In this document: piece after piece, positions 1 to 9,300 of the stretch | Position numbering within the stretch: position 1 is the first letter of the stretch | Layout of the letters: the number at the start of each line of letters is the position of its first letter | Assembly: GCA_017745235.1 (NCBI GenBank) | Contig: JAGHZU010000017.1 | Span: 1 to 64,000 of the forward strand | Reading direction: 5' to 3' | Length of the DNA stretch: 64,000 bases | DNA from: Caulobacter sp. | GTDB taxonomy: Bacteria > Pseudomonadota > Alphaproteobacteria > Caulobacterales > Caulobacteraceae | Made by a program: the position numbers and the translations under genes | The notes under the pieces: model-generated | Told to the model about the DNA's origin: nothing | The model's database searches: none | Seen by the model: the letters and a program-made list of their open reading frames with translations, nothing else

Positions 1-230
1 GCCTCCTTGATCGCCTGAGCCCCTTCCAGCGTGAAGAACAGCCGACCCTCGCGCACGTTGCGCGCCACCAGATCGTCCAGGCCCGGCTCGAAGATCGGGA
101 TCTCGCCCCGCTCAAGCCGTTCAATCTTCCCAGGATCCTTGTCTATGCACGTCACAACGTGCCCAAAGTCCGCAAAACACGCACCAGACACCAGGCCAAC
201 ATAACCCGTGCCAATCATCGCTACGCGCAT
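1..230 (-). CDS. ugd: UDP-glucose/GDP-mannose dehydrogenase family protein, N-terminal part (cut by window edge)
   Basis: Only the first 76 codons are in the window. The protein starts with a Rossmann NAD-binding segment (MRVAMIGTGYVGLVSGACF, the GxGYVG fingerprint), followed by DFGHVVTCIDKD and then EIPIFEPGLDDLV, all typical of UDP-glucose 6-dehydrogenase. The family oxidises UDP-glucose to UDP-glucuronate in the cytosol, supplying envelope polysaccharide precursors. The ATG at 230 is the natural start because the NAD fingerprint begins immediately. Family assignment is firm; the exact sugar substrate (UDP-Glc or GDP-Man) cannot be decided from the N-terminus, although EPGL favours UDP-glucose dehydrogenase. 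Confidence 0.9.
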   Translation of the reverse strand, partial: MRVAMIGTGYVGLVSGACFADFGHVVTCIDKDPGKIERLERGEIPIFEPGLDDLVARNVREGRLFFTLEGAQAIKE

Positions 231-516
231 GGGGTCTCCGAACGGTTGGCCGGGGCCGAGAAGTTGCTCACCGCGTCTTCCTCGTGCGCTTTCCGCGATC
301 GTGCAACACCCCTGCGCGCCGCTGGGGGCCGCCGGACGCGTTTTTCAACGTCCGTGACGTCACGCGGGTCCAAAACCGAGGCCTCTTTCGACAAGAGAGA
401 CCGCGGCGAGCGGCGCAGGATCGCTTCGTGAATCGACGCCTTGAACATCGATTAACAGCAACCATCTTTGTTACCGATCAGGCGCATCGCCACGATCGCA
501 ACCGGGATCCGCCGCC
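231..516. other. Intergenic region upstream of ugd, no gene seen
   Basis: Open frames here on both strands are Arg/Ser-rich and look like shadows. The stretch presumably carries the ugd promoter. It contains the 12-bp perfect palindrome at 353-364 and an AT-richer patch around 445-480. Confidence 0.5.
353..364. promoter_or_regulatory. Perfect 12-bp palindrome CGTGACGTCACG upstream of ugd
   Basis: The 12 bases are exactly self-complementary and lie about 120 bp upstream of the ugd ATG, so they could be a dimeric regulator site. The binding protein is unknown. A 12-bp palindrome can arise by chance in a GC-rich region, so this is only a candidate. Confidence 0.25.
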
Positions 517-651
517 ATGGCCGCCATCAAGGCCCTGTTCGCCGTCTTCGCCGTCGCCGCCGTTTCGGTGGGCCTGCTGCTGCCCGTGCCGGGCGCTCGT
601 GGCCTGCATGCCGGACAGAGCCAGTTCGAACTTCTGGAAGTCGGCCGCTAG
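517..651 (+). CDS. Possible small secreted or membrane protein, 44 aa
   Basis: An ATG at 517 opens a 44-codon frame that ends at TAG 649-651, four bases before the convergent lipoprotein gene. The product starts MAAIKALFAVFAVAAVSVG, a short basic N-terminus followed by a hydrophobic run and VPGARG, then a polar tail ending in FELLEVGR. That reads like a signal peptide or single membrane anchor with a very short mature part. No family is recognised. No strong ribosome-binding site is seen just upstream, and length alone gives little statistical support, so it may not be translated. Confidence 0.4.
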   Translation: MAAIKALFAVFAVAAVSVGLLLPVPGARGLHAGQSQFELLEVGR

Positions 652-654
652 GCC

Positions 655-1119
655 TCACAGCCTGGGCTGAGCCGCCAGGTCGGCCGGCCGCGCTCCGCAA
701 CCCTTCAGCACCTGCCCGTTGACCGTGACCTCGGCGACATAGCCGTAGCGGCGGTCCGACATCCCGTCCGAACAGTCCTCGGGCGTCAGCTTCACCACCA
801 TGTGGCCGGTCCCCCAGACCCCGACGTCGCCCATCAGCTGGGCGCCGTCGTTGGCCATCGTCACGTCCGGCTCGCCCGGACGCGACAGGGTCACGCCGTC
901 GGCGCGGATCTTCACGCCCCAGAACGGCTCGGTTCCCACCAGGTCGAACGCGCCGCCGTAGTCGGGACCGGGCGGGGTGGCGGCCGGCGCGTCGGCGGGC
1001 GGGGGCGCGCCCTCCTCGGCCGAGCCCATCGGAGCCTGGCCGCATCCCGCCAGCAGGCCGGCGGCAAGAACGACCGCCGCCGCGACAGACGGCGGACGAC
1101 GAAGGGACGATCGGCTCAT
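655..1119 (-). CDS. Lipoprotein of the GTEPFW (COG3650-like) family
   Basis: A 154-residue predicted lipoprotein. The N-terminus has a signal peptide ending in the lipobox LLAGC (Cys about residue 26), then an Ala/Pro-rich linker, then VGTEPFWGVKI, the signature of small periplasmic proteins grouped with HslJ-like or COG3650 domains. Two later Cys residues (EDCSDG and KGCGA) may form a disulfide. The start at 1119 (MSRSSLRR) was chosen because it places the signal peptide at the N-terminus; a longer frame to 1191 would bury it and overlap the divergent methyltransferase start. Function of the family is unclear; envelope location is inferred from the lipobox. Confidence 0.8.
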   Translation of the reverse strand: MSRSSLRRPPSVAAAVVLAAGLLAGCGQAPMGSAEEGAPPPADAPAATPPGPDYGGAFDLVGTEPFWGVKIRADGVTLSRPGEPDVTMANDGAQLMGDVGVWGTGHMVVKLTPEDCSDGMSDRRYGYVAEVTVNGQVLKGCGARPADLAAQPRL

Positions 1120-1165
1120 GGCGGCGCTATCCTCGGACTGGCGGTCCACGCTAGACTCCGCGGCG

Positions 1166-2308
1166 ATGAATCGGAACGCCCCTTCCCCCACCTTCTACGA
1201 GTTCTTCGCCGGCGGCGGCATGGCCCGCCTGGGCCTGGGCGAGGCCTGGACCTGCGCCTTCGCCAACGACTTCGACGCCGTGAAGGCCGCCACCTACGCC
1301 GACAACTTCCCCGGCCTGGAGGAACACTTCCACCAGGGCGACGTCTGGGACCTGACCACCGCCGACCTGCCCGGCCGCGCGGACCTGGCCTGGGCGTCCA
1401 GCCCCTGTCAGGACCTCAGCCTGGCCGGGGCCCGCAAGGGCCTGGCGGGCGAGCGCTCGTCGGCCTTCTTCGGCTTCTGGAAGCTGGTCGAGGCGCTGGA
1501 CGACGAAGGCCGCGCCCCCGACACCGTGGTGGTCGAGAACGTGGTGGGCCTGCTGACCTCGCACCGGGGCGAGGACTTCGTGGCGCTGTGCGGCCTGCTG
1601 GCCGTGCGCGGGTACCGCTTCGGGGCCCTGGAGATCGACGCCTCGCACTTCGTGCCGCAGTCGCGGCCCCGTGTCTTCGTCGTCGCCACCCGCCTGCCGG
1701 TCGAGGGGCTGGAGGGCCAGAGCCCGTTCCACAGCCGCGCCGTGCGCGAAGCCGCCGCCCGGCTTCCGGCGGACCTGAAGGCGCGGTGGATCTGGTGGGG
1801 GCTGGAAGGCCCGCCGGCCCGCAACGCCGACCTCGCCGCCGTGCTTGAGCCCGACGACCAGGTGGAGTGGCGCGCCGACGAGGCCACCGCCGCCCTGCTG
1901 GACCTGATGGCCCCCTCGCACCGCGCCTCGGTGGACGCCCGCATCGCCAGCGGCGAGCGCGCGGTCGGGGCGGTGTTCCGGCGCATGCGCGGCGGCGAGC
2001 AGCGGGCCGAGGTGCGCTTCGACGGGATCGCCGGGTGCCTGCGCACCCCGCGCGGCGGCTCCTCCCGCCAGACCCTGCTGGTGATCGACAAGGGGCGGGT
2101 GCGTTCCCGCCTGGTCAGTCCGCGCGAGGGCGCCCGGCTGATGGGCCTGCCCGACGCCTACCGCCTGCCCGCTAGCCAGACCGCCGGCCTGCACGTGGTG
2201 GGCGACGGCGTGGCGGCCCCGGTGGTGCGCTGGCTGGCCGAACGGCTGCTGAACCCGTTGAGCGGTAAGGCCGCTCCCAGGAAAACTGCGCCGATCGCCG
2301 CCGAATGA
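1166..2308 (+). CDS. DNA (cytosine-5-)-methyltransferase
   Basis: A 380-residue C5-cytosine methyltransferase that would transfer a methyl group from SAM to cytosine in a short target. Conserved motifs are in order: motif I FYEFFAGGGMARLGLG (residues 10-25), motif IV SSPCQDLS with catalytic Cys near 81, motif VI VVENVVGLL near 122-130, motif VIII VPQSRPRVFVVA near 164, and a C-terminal motif X-like region (GDGVAAPVVRWLAERLL). The ATG at 1166 directly precedes motif I; an in-frame extension to 977 runs through the divergent lipoprotein gene and was rejected. No restriction endonuclease lies next to it, but a vsr gene lies 2.3 kb downstream on the same strand. Target sequence cannot be predicted. 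Confidence 0.92.
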   Translation: MNRNAPSPTFYEFFAGGGMARLGLGEAWTCAFANDFDAVKAATYADNFPGLEEHFHQGDVWDLTTADLPGRADLAWASSPCQDLSLAGARKGLAGERSSAFFGFWKLVEALDDEGRAPDTVVVENVVGLLTSHRGEDFVALCGLLAVRGYRFGALEIDASHFVPQSRPRVFVVATRLPVEGLEGQSPFHSRAVREAAARLPADLKARWIWWGLEGPPARNADLAAVLEPDDQVEWRADEATAALLDLMAPSHRASVDARIASGERAVGAVFRRMRGGEQRAEVRFDGIAGCLRTPRGGSSRQTLLVIDKGRVRSRLVSPREGARLMGLPDAYRLPASQTAGLHVVGDGVAAPVVRWLAERLLNPLSGKAAPRKTAPIAAE

Positions 2309-2389
2309 CCCGCTGACACGGCAATTCCCACGGCCTAAGGTGCCTTTCAGCCAAGGGCCGCTGCAACCCTCCTCCAAGCGAGACTTTCC

Positions 2390-3376
<987 letters not shown>

Positions 3377-3398
3377 TCCCGGAAACAGGTCGCGGGGC

Positions 3399-4601
3399 GT
3401 GAAGATCGGCGTCGTCGGATGCGGGGTGGGTGGCATGGCCGCCGCCCTGGCCCTGGCGCGCGCCGGCCATCGCGTCACCCTCCTGGAGGCGTTCGAGACG
3501 CCCCGCCCGCTGGGTTCGGGCCTGTTGCTCCAGCCCACCGGCCTGGCGGCCCTGCGCGCGCTGCGCCTGGACGAGGAGGTTCGCGCGGCGGGCGCGGTCG
3601 TCCGCCGCCTGGAGGGCAAGGACAGTCGCGGCCGCAGGGTCATGGATCTGGTCTACGATCACTGGAAGCCTGGCGCCCATGGCGTGGGCATCCATCGCGG
3701 CGTGCTTTTCCAGACCCTGCATGCGGCCCTGCCCGACGCCGGCGTCGAGCTGGTGACCGGCGCGCGCGTCATCCGCATCGAGAATCCGGCCAGGCCGATC
3801 CTGCACGACGCCTCGGGACGCGCTTTCGGGCCGTTTGACCTGGCGATCGTCGCCGACGGTTCGGCCTCGCCCCTGCGGTCGCTGCTGCGGCCCAGGGCCA
3901 GGGCGCCGGTCTATCCCTGGGGCGCGGTCTGGACCCACGTCGCCGATGTCGACGACCGCTTCGGCCTGGCGCTGCGCCAGGTCTATCATCGCGCCGAGGT
4001 GATGGTGGGCGCCCTGCCGGTGGGGCGCGACCCCGACGGCCTGTCGCCCACGGGCCTGGCCTTGTTCTGGTCGGTCCCCGTGGCGGGCCTGGACGACTTC
4101 CTGGCCGGCGACTTCGCCGCATGGCGCGACCGCCGCCTGCGGCCGCTGTGGCCGGAACTGGCCGCCCTGCTGGACGAGCGCGACGACTGGAGCGGCTTCT
4201 CCAAGGCCCTCTACCGCGACGTCTCGGTGGGCCGGTGGAGCGACGGCGCCTGCACCCTGCTGGGCGATGCGGCCCATGGCACCAGTCCGCAGCTGGGCCA
4301 GGGCGCCAATCTGGCCCTGGTCGACGCGGTGGAGCTGGCCGAACGGCTGAAGCGCGACCATCGTCCGGTGGCCGTGTCGGTCAAGGCCTGGCAAGCCAAC
4401 CGGCGACGGCACACAGGCCTCTACCAGGTGGCGTCCAAGGCCCTGACGCCGCTCTTCCAGGCCCATGGCGGCTTCTGGCCGGCCATGCGCGACGGGTTCT
4501 TCACGCCGATGTCGGGCTTGCCCGGGGCGCGCCATATGGCGGCCCGGCTGCTGACCGGTACGCTGCGCCTGGGACGCTTCCCGCGCGTTACGCGTCCATG
4601 A
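3399..4601 (+). CDS. FAD-dependent monooxygenase / aromatic hydroxylase-like oxidoreductase
   Basis: A 400-residue flavoprotein of the PHBH/UbiH-like group, which uses NAD(P)H and O2 to hydroxylate ring substrates. It starts at GTG 3399 with the FAD Rossmann fingerprint VGCGVGGMAAALALARAGH, has a middle FDLAIVADGSASPLR (the DG-type motif) and the second FAD motif GDAAHGTSPQLGQGANLA near residue 290. The substrate is unknown. It is cotranscribed-looking with cysK (22 bp gap), though no functional link is obvious. A C-terminal domain after residue 340 matches no family I can name. Confidence 0.85.
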   Translation: MKIGVVGCGVGGMAAALALARAGHRVTLLEAFETPRPLGSGLLLQPTGLAALRALRLDEEVRAAGAVVRRLEGKDSRGRRVMDLVYDHWKPGAHGVGIHRGVLFQTLHAALPDAGVELVTGARVIRIENPARPILHDASGRAFGPFDLAIVADGSASPLRSLLRPRARAPVYPWGAVWTHVADVDDRFGLALRQVYHRAEVMVGALPVGRDPDGLSPTGLALFWSVPVAGLDDFLAGDFAAWRDRRLRPLWPELAALLDERDDWSGFSKALYRDVSVGRWSDGACTLLGDAAHGTSPQLGQGANLALVDAVELAERLKRDHRPVAVSVKAWQANRRRHTGLYQVASKALTPLFQAHGGFWPAMRDGFFTPMSGLPGARHMAARLLTGTLRLGRFPRVTRP

Positions 4602-4639
4602 GCGATCCGGCATGAACGATCCGGCATGAGAGGCGCAGG

Positions 4640-5068
4640 ATGAGCGACGTCTACGACCGCGCCAAGCGCTCGGCGGTGATGGCGCGGGTCCGGAGCAAGA
4701 ACACCACGCCCGAGCTTCGCCTGCGCCGGCTGCTGACCGACCTGGGCGCGCGCTACCGCCTGCACCGCAAGGACCTGCCCGGCTCGCCCGACGTGGTGAT
4801 GCCTGGACGGCGGCTGGCGATCTTCGTTCACGGCTGCTTCTGGCATGGCCACGACTGCGCGCGAGGGTCGCGCGTGCCCAAGGCCAACCGCGACTACTGG
4901 CTGGCCAAGGTGGCCCGCAACACCGCCCGCGACGCCCGCAACCGCCAGGACCTGGCCGCCGCCGGCTGGCGGGTGGAGACGGTCTGGGAGTGCGAGATGA
5001 AGGACGAGGCGGCGCTGCGCGAGCGGGCCGCCGCCTGGCTGGCCCCGCCGCCTTCGCGCCCCGGTTAG
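4640..5068 (+). CDS. vsr: Very short patch repair endonuclease Vsr
   Basis: A 142-residue Vsr family nuclease, which nicks next to T:G mismatches produced by deamination of 5-methylcytosine. The N-terminal DRAKRSAVMARVRSKNTTPE is the family's recognition region, SPDVVM contains the catalytic Asp at residue 51 (same number as in E. coli Vsr), and HGCFWHGHDC (64-73) holds the zinc ligands and catalytic His. It sits on the same strand as the cytosine methyltransferase but is separated by cysK and the monooxygenase. Its TAG overlaps the stop of the convergent histidine kinase gene. Confidence 0.95.
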   Translation: MSDVYDRAKRSAVMARVRSKNTTPELRLRRLLTDLGARYRLHRKDLPGSPDVVMPGRRLAIFVHGCFWHGHDCARGSRVPKANRDYWLAKVARNTARDARNRQDLAAAGWRVETVWECEMKDEAALRERAAAWLAPPPSRPG

Positions 5069-6795
5069 GCCGCGGCGCGGGCGGCGCCGGGCGGCAGCAT
5101 CTCGGTTAGGACCGCGTGCAGCTGGCCGGGGTCGACAGGCTTGGCCAGGTGGGCGTTCATGCCGGCGTCACGGCAAGCCTCCCAATCCTTGGGCGTGGCC
5201 GAGGCGGTCACGGCCACCACGGGGATGTCGCGATTGGGTCCCTCGCCCGCCCGCAGCCGGCGGGTGGCGTCGCGGCCGTCCATGCCGGGCATGTAGACGT
5301 CCATCAGCATCACGTCGAAGCGCTCGGTTCCCAAAAGCTCCAGCGCCCGTTCGCCGGACTCCGCCAGGGTGGGCTGGATGCCGAACGCCTGCAGCACCAG
5401 CTCTATGGCCCGGCGATTGACCATGTGGTCGTCGACCACCAGCACCCGCGCGCCATCGATCGCGGCTCCTCTTTCAGGGGCCTGCTCGGCCTGCGCCGGA
5501 TCGACGCGCACTTCCAGCCGGAAGCGCGAACCCTTGCCCGGCGTGCTGGTCACGGTCAGGTCGCCGTCCATCAAGCGGGCCAGCTCGCGGCTGATCACCA
5601 GGCCCAGGCCGGAACCGCCGTGCTCGCGCACCACGTTGGAGCCCAGTTGGTCGAACGGGGTGAAAAGTCGGGAAACCTGCGCCTCGGAGAGGCCCGGCCC
5701 GGTGTCGGCGACCAGGGCCTCGACCACCAGCCGGCCGCCCTCGGCGCGCGACTTGAACCGCACGGTGACGGCGCCGCGCTCGGTGAACTTGATGGCGTTG
5801 GACAGCAGGTTGTTGAGCACCTGGCGCAGGCGCAGGGAGTCGCCCGCCACCCAGCGCGGCAGGTTAGCCGCCCCCTCGACCCGAAGCCGGAGGCCTTTCT
5901 TCACCGCGTCGGGCCGCCACAAGCGCAGGGTGTCGGCCATGGACTGGCGCAGGTCGAACGGCGCCTGCTCCACCGCCATGCGGCCGGCGTCCAGCTTCGA
6001 CAGGTCCAGCAGGTCGTTGAGCAGGGTCCGCATCATCGAGCCGGCGTCGGCGATCAGCTGGGCGTGGGTGCGCGAGGCGGCGTCGGCCACGTCGCCATGC
6101 AGGCGCGCGGCCCCGGCCAGGATGGCGCTGATGGGCGTGCGGAGTTCGTGGCTGATCATGGCCACGAAGGCCGACTTGGCGGCCACGGCCTCCTCGGCCT
6201 CGTGACGGCGGCGTTCGGCCTCCTCCTTGGCCAGGGCCTCGGCCCGCAGCGCCTTCTCGAGGGTGCGGCCGGCCACGGCCACCGAGAAGATCAGCAGCAG
6301 AACCCCGAACCACAGGGCGTTGGCCAGGGGCGCGCCCGGATTGGCCGCGCGGCCCACGAACGGGACGATCAGCAGATAGACCACGTGCGGAGCGGCCGCC
6401 GAGAGGGTCGCCGACCTCAGGCTCGAATTGACGACGATGACGTTCAGCAGGGCGCCGGCCAGCAGCAGGCCGCCCAGGGTGGGCGCGAACCTCTGTTGCG
6501 AGGCGAACAGCGGCAGGGCCAGGAAGCCGAAGATGGTCGAGGTGACGAAGGGCATGATCGCCAAGCCCAGGCGCACGAGCCGGCCCGTCGGATCGGCCCG
6601 CAGGCGGCGGAACAGCCAGAGCTCCAGCATCTGGGCGGCGACATAGATCCCGGCCCAGGCCCAGACCCAGCCCATGCCCACGAAGACGTGCAGCACCACC
6701 GCGATCATCACCGTGGCGACGACGCGCAGGTAGAGGTTGCCCCGGCGCGCGGCCGCGGCCCTCAACTCCCCCGCCTGACGCTCAACGGCTCCCAC
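5065..6795 (-). CDS. Membrane hybrid sensor histidine kinase / response regulator
   Basis: A protein of about 576 residues. The N-terminal 180 residues contain roughly five to six hydrophobic segments and no recognisable PAS or periplasmic sensor. A coiled linker (AKEEAERRRHEAEEAVAAK) leads to HisKA (SHELRTP, phosphoacceptor His), then HATPase_c with the N box NLLSNAIKFT, G1 DTGPGLS and G2 GSGLGLVISR. A C-terminal receiver domain has VVDDH, acceptor Asp in MLMDVYMPGMDG, and the conserved Lys in AKPVD. The GTG at 6795 is preferred because it has a G-rich Shine-Dalgarno-like stretch and removes an uncharacteristic 40-residue extension; ATG 6915 is an alternative. No cognate regulator lies nearby. 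The signal is unknown. Confidence 0.9.
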   Translation of the reverse strand: MGAVERQAGELRAAAARRGNLYLRVVATVMIAVVLHVFVGMGWVWAWAGIYVAAQMLELWLFRRLRADPTGRLVRLGLAIMPFVTSTIFGFLALPLFASQQRFAPTLGGLLLAGALLNVIVVNSSLRSATLSAAAPHVVYLLIVPFVGRAANPGAPLANALWFGVLLLIFSVAVAGRTLEKALRAEALAKEEAERRRHEAEEAVAAKSAFVAMISHELRTPISAILAGAARLHGDVADAASRTHAQLIADAGSMMRTLLNDLLDLSKLDAGRMAVEQAPFDLRQSMADTLRLWRPDAVKKGLRLRVEGAANLPRWVAGDSLRLRQVLNNLLSNAIKFTERGAVTVRFKSRAEGGRLVVEALVADTGPGLSEAQVSRLFTPFDQLGSNVVREHGGSGLGLVISRELARLMDGDLTVTSTPGKGSRFRLEVRVDPAQAEQAPERGAAIDGARVLVVDDHMVNRRAIELVLQAFGIQPTLAESGERALELLGTERFDVMLMDVYMPGMDGRDATRRLRAGEGPNRDIPVVAVTASATPKDWEACRDAGMNAHLAKPVDPGQLHAVLTEMLPPGAARAAA

Positions 6796-7006
6796 GCAGC
6801 CCCCAGCTCTTCGCACGGCCCCCGCCGCGCGCGAATGGCCATAGCATGGAATGCGATGGCTAAAAGGGAATGAAAGAACGACAATATTCCGGCGCGGCCC
6901 GCAAGAAATCCGCACGAGCCTTGCGCGGATCAGCGGCGATACGCTGGTTTTTGACCGGAACCGGTCGGCGACAACGAGATTCCCGGCCGGGTCTTGCCCG
7001 AGGGTT

Positions 7007-7297
7007 TCAGTCGCGGGGCGCCGGCGGCTCGCCCAGGACCCGGACCAGCGTCAACGGGTCGCACCCCTGGATGTCGACGATCTTCAGGCGGGCGGTCGCG
7101 CCCGAGGCGATCGCTACGGCGGACTTCGACAAGCCCAGGGCCTTGGCCAGAAAGGCCACCAGGGCGGCGTTGGCCGCGCCCTCGACGGGCGGGGCGGAAA
7201 CCCGCACCTTCAGGTACGGGCGCCCGTCCGGTCCGGTCTCCCAGCCGTCGATCCCCTCGCGCCCTCCGCGCGGGGTGAGACGGACGGCCAGGCGCAT
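7007..7297 (-). CDS. DUF167 / YggU family protein
   Basis: A 96-residue cytosolic protein. The hallmarks are VRLTPRGGREGIDG, YLKVRVSAPPVEGAANAALVAFLAKAL and the GATARLKIVDIQG region, which together define DUF167 (YggU). The function of the family is not established. It starts 3 bases after the stop of the YggT-family gene upstream, so the two look cotranscribed; the YggT-YggU adjacency is common in bacteria. Confidence 0.92.
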   Translation of the reverse strand: MRLAVRLTPRGGREGIDGWETGPDGRPYLKVRVSAPPVEGAANAALVAFLAKALGLSKSAVAIASGATARLKIVDIQGCDPLTLVRVLGEPPAPRD

Positions 7298-7300
7298 GGA

Positions 7301-7618
7301 TCAGTAGCCAACCAGGCTCAGCAAGCTGTTTCTCAACGCCGGCAGCAGGATGTTCTGCACGCCGCTGATGATCAGAAGCACGATGATCGGGCTGATGTCG
7401 ACGCCGCCCAGCGGCGGGATCATCCGGCGGAACGGCCGCAGGATCGGATCGGTCACCCGGTCCAGGAACGTGCTGATGGAATACACCGCGCGGTTGCGCA
7501 GGTTGATGATGTCGAACGCAACCAGCCAGCTGAGCACCGCCGAAATGACGATAGCCCACCACAGGAGGCTGAGCAGGGCGGAGACGATGAAGTAGACGAA
7601 GTGGATGATGGGGGCCAT
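7301..7618 (-). CDS. YggT family integral membrane protein
   Basis: A 105-residue inner-membrane protein with two hydrophobic blocks: IIHFVYFIVSALLSLLWWAIV near the N-terminus and ISPIIVLLIISGVQNILL near the C-terminus. Between them lies FLDRVTDPILRPFRRMIPPLGGVD, the YggT signature. The ATG at 7618 starts directly before the first membrane segment; a longer frame to 7693 adds an Arg/Ala-rich tail that does not fit. The family has been linked to osmotic or cation stress and cell envelope functions, but its role is unclear. Transcribed with the DUF167 gene. Confidence 0.9.
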   Translation of the reverse strand: MAPIIHFVYFIVSALLSLLWWAIVISAVLSWLVAFDIINLRNRAVYSISTFLDRVTDPILRPFRRMIPPLGGVDISPIIVLLIISGVQNILLPALRNSLLSLVGY

Positions 7619-7741
7619 GGGGTTTCCAGTCCAAGTCCCCGCTTCTTGCCGCGCCGCAGCGGCCCTGGCAAGCCAAGCGCGCAAACCCCTCACGCGAGCG
7701 CTTGACGCGCGCCCCGGCCCAACGTATCTCCGCGCTTCCTT

Positions 7742-7817
7742 GGGGCCGTAGCTCAGATGGTAGAGCGCCTCGTTCGCAATGAGGAGGTCAGGGGTTCGAT
7801 TCCCCTCGGCTCCACCA
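7742..7817 (+). tRNA. tRNA-Ala (anticodon CGC)
   Basis: A full cloverleaf folds: 7-bp acceptor (GGGGCCG with CGGCTCC), D arm GCTC/GAGC, anticodon arm CCTCG/TGAGG with loop TTCGCAA giving anticodon CGC, and T arm AGGGG/CCCCT with TTCGATT. The 3' CCA is encoded (7815-7817). It would read alanine GCG codons, abundant in this GC-rich genome. Confidence 0.97.
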
Positions 7818-7893
7818 ATCCCTTAGCGGATTGGATTGCTCCAAGAAAATCAGTACCTTCGCTCTGCGCGGCCTGGAGCCGCGAGCGCCCGCG

Positions 7894-9147
7894 CTAGTCC
7901 ATCTTCAGCGCCCAAGCGTGACCGAACTGGATGTAGAAGGTGGCGCCGTCCGGGCCGTAGGCGACGTCGATCCCGGCGTCCAGGCCCAGCTTTCGGGCCA
8001 GGCGATAGCGGAAACCCGCGCCTCCGGCATAGATCGGCCCGGAGTCCTTGTAGATCCGCGAATTCCCCGCCTTGGTCGAGCCCACGCCGGCGAAGGCCAG
8101 CAGCGACCAGCGCGGATTGAGCCGCCAGGTGGCCTCGACCTCGGAGCTGACGACGTCCTCGCCCTCGTAGCGCATGGCCTCGACCCCGCGCAGGTCGATC
8201 GCCGGCGCGTAATAGACCGGAAAGTCGTTACGGATGGCGTTGGCCTCGAGCTTGAAGCCCAGGCCCAGGCGCGGCGAGAGCTTATGGAATGCGAACACCG
8301 CCGCGTCATAGGTCTCGTAATCGCGGTCGCTGCCGAAGGCGTCACGGTTGAACTTGCCCTCGACCAAGACGTTGAGGCCGTTCGTCGGGCTCAACGGATT
8401 GTCGCGATCGTCAAAGTGGAAGCCCAGCCCCAGGGCGCCGGTCTGCATGGCGCCGCCGAAATGATCGGCGAACCTGGGCGGCAGGCCCCGGATGTCGATC
8501 TGCGAGTTCAGCTTGCGGAAATCGAACAGCGGCCCGATCGAGAACCGCTCGTCGTTCAGCTTCCATAGGGCCGAGCCCAGCAGGCCGTAATCGTAGTGGC
8601 TGGTGTACTCGACGCCCTTGGGCAGGAAGGCCGGATAACTGCCCAGCGTCACCTTGCCGTGGGCCACGCCGAACTTGTAGCTCAGCCGCCCGTGGGCCGC
8701 GTAACCCGCCTGGAAATAGCCGAACCCGTTTGAGCCGTTGCCGGTCTTGAAAGCCCCGAAGATATGCTTGGTCACCAGTCGGGGATTGTTCGGATCGGCG
8801 CTCAGGAAGGCCGGCGCGACGCCGTAGCCGCCGTCGACGGCCTTTTCGGTGATGACGATCAGCACGGGCAGGAAGCCGCCCTTGGCCAGGATCTCCGAGA
8901 AATCGAGCATACCGTCCTGCTCGTCGAACAGCCGGTCGACGAAGCGCTTTTTCTCGGGCTCGGTGGGCGGCTCCACGGGTCCTTGAGGCTGGGAAACTGG
9001 GAACTCGGCGACCGACGCGCCCGCCGGGACAGGATCCGCGGGCGCCGGCGCGACATCGTCGGCGTAGGCTGCGGTCGCCAAGGTCGCCGCGCCGCAGAAA
9101 GCCAAGGCCGCTGCCAGCCTCGATCGGTCGTGCAACGACTTGCCCAT
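7894..9147 (-). CDS. Outer membrane surface-antigen (D15/Omp85-like) beta-barrel protein
   Basis: A 417-residue protein with a signal peptide (AAALAFCGAATLATAAYA), a Pro-rich linker, then a C-terminal barrel region rich in alternating aromatic strands. FHFDDRDNPLSPTNG is the characteristic Bac_surface_Ag motif of BamA/TamA-type barrels, and YAGGAGFRYRLARKLGLDAGIDVAYGPDG resembles their last strands. No POTRA domains are evident, so it is not BamA itself. It is likely a stand-alone outer-membrane porin or export channel. It ends 75 bp from tRNA-Ala and is followed upstream by the minus-strand type II secretion operon, 153 bp away, with no evidence that it belongs to it. Confidence 0.82.
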   Translation of the reverse strand: MGKSLHDRSRLAAALAFCGAATLATAAYADDVAPAPADPVPAGASVAEFPVSQPQGPVEPPTEPEKKRFVDRLFDEQDGMLDFSEILAKGGFLPVLIVITEKAVDGGYGVAPAFLSADPNNPRLVTKHIFGAFKTGNGSNGFGYFQAGYAAHGRLSYKFGVAHGKVTLGSYPAFLPKGVEYTSHYDYGLLGSALWKLNDERFSIGPLFDFRKLNSQIDIRGLPPRFADHFGGAMQTGALGLGFHFDDRDNPLSPTNGLNVLVEGKFNRDAFGSDRDYETYDAAVFAFHKLSPRLGLGFKLEANAIRNDFPVYYAPAIDLRGVEAMRYEGEDVVSSEVEATWRLNPRWSLLAFAGVGSTKAGNSRIYKDSGPIYAGGAGFRYRLARKLGLDAGIDVAYGPDGATFYIQFGHAWALKMD

Positions 9148-9300
9148 CCCAGCGCCCTCGAACGGCCACGGCCATCCGCCTTGGTCTAGGGACGGGTCGG
9201 GAGGCCAGCCATCGGGGATTCCCCAGCCCTTGCGGCTTGAATGTCCCTAGATGGCGGGCGACGGCCTCGGATAATGTAGGCTGCGCTTCTCGTCCCAGCC

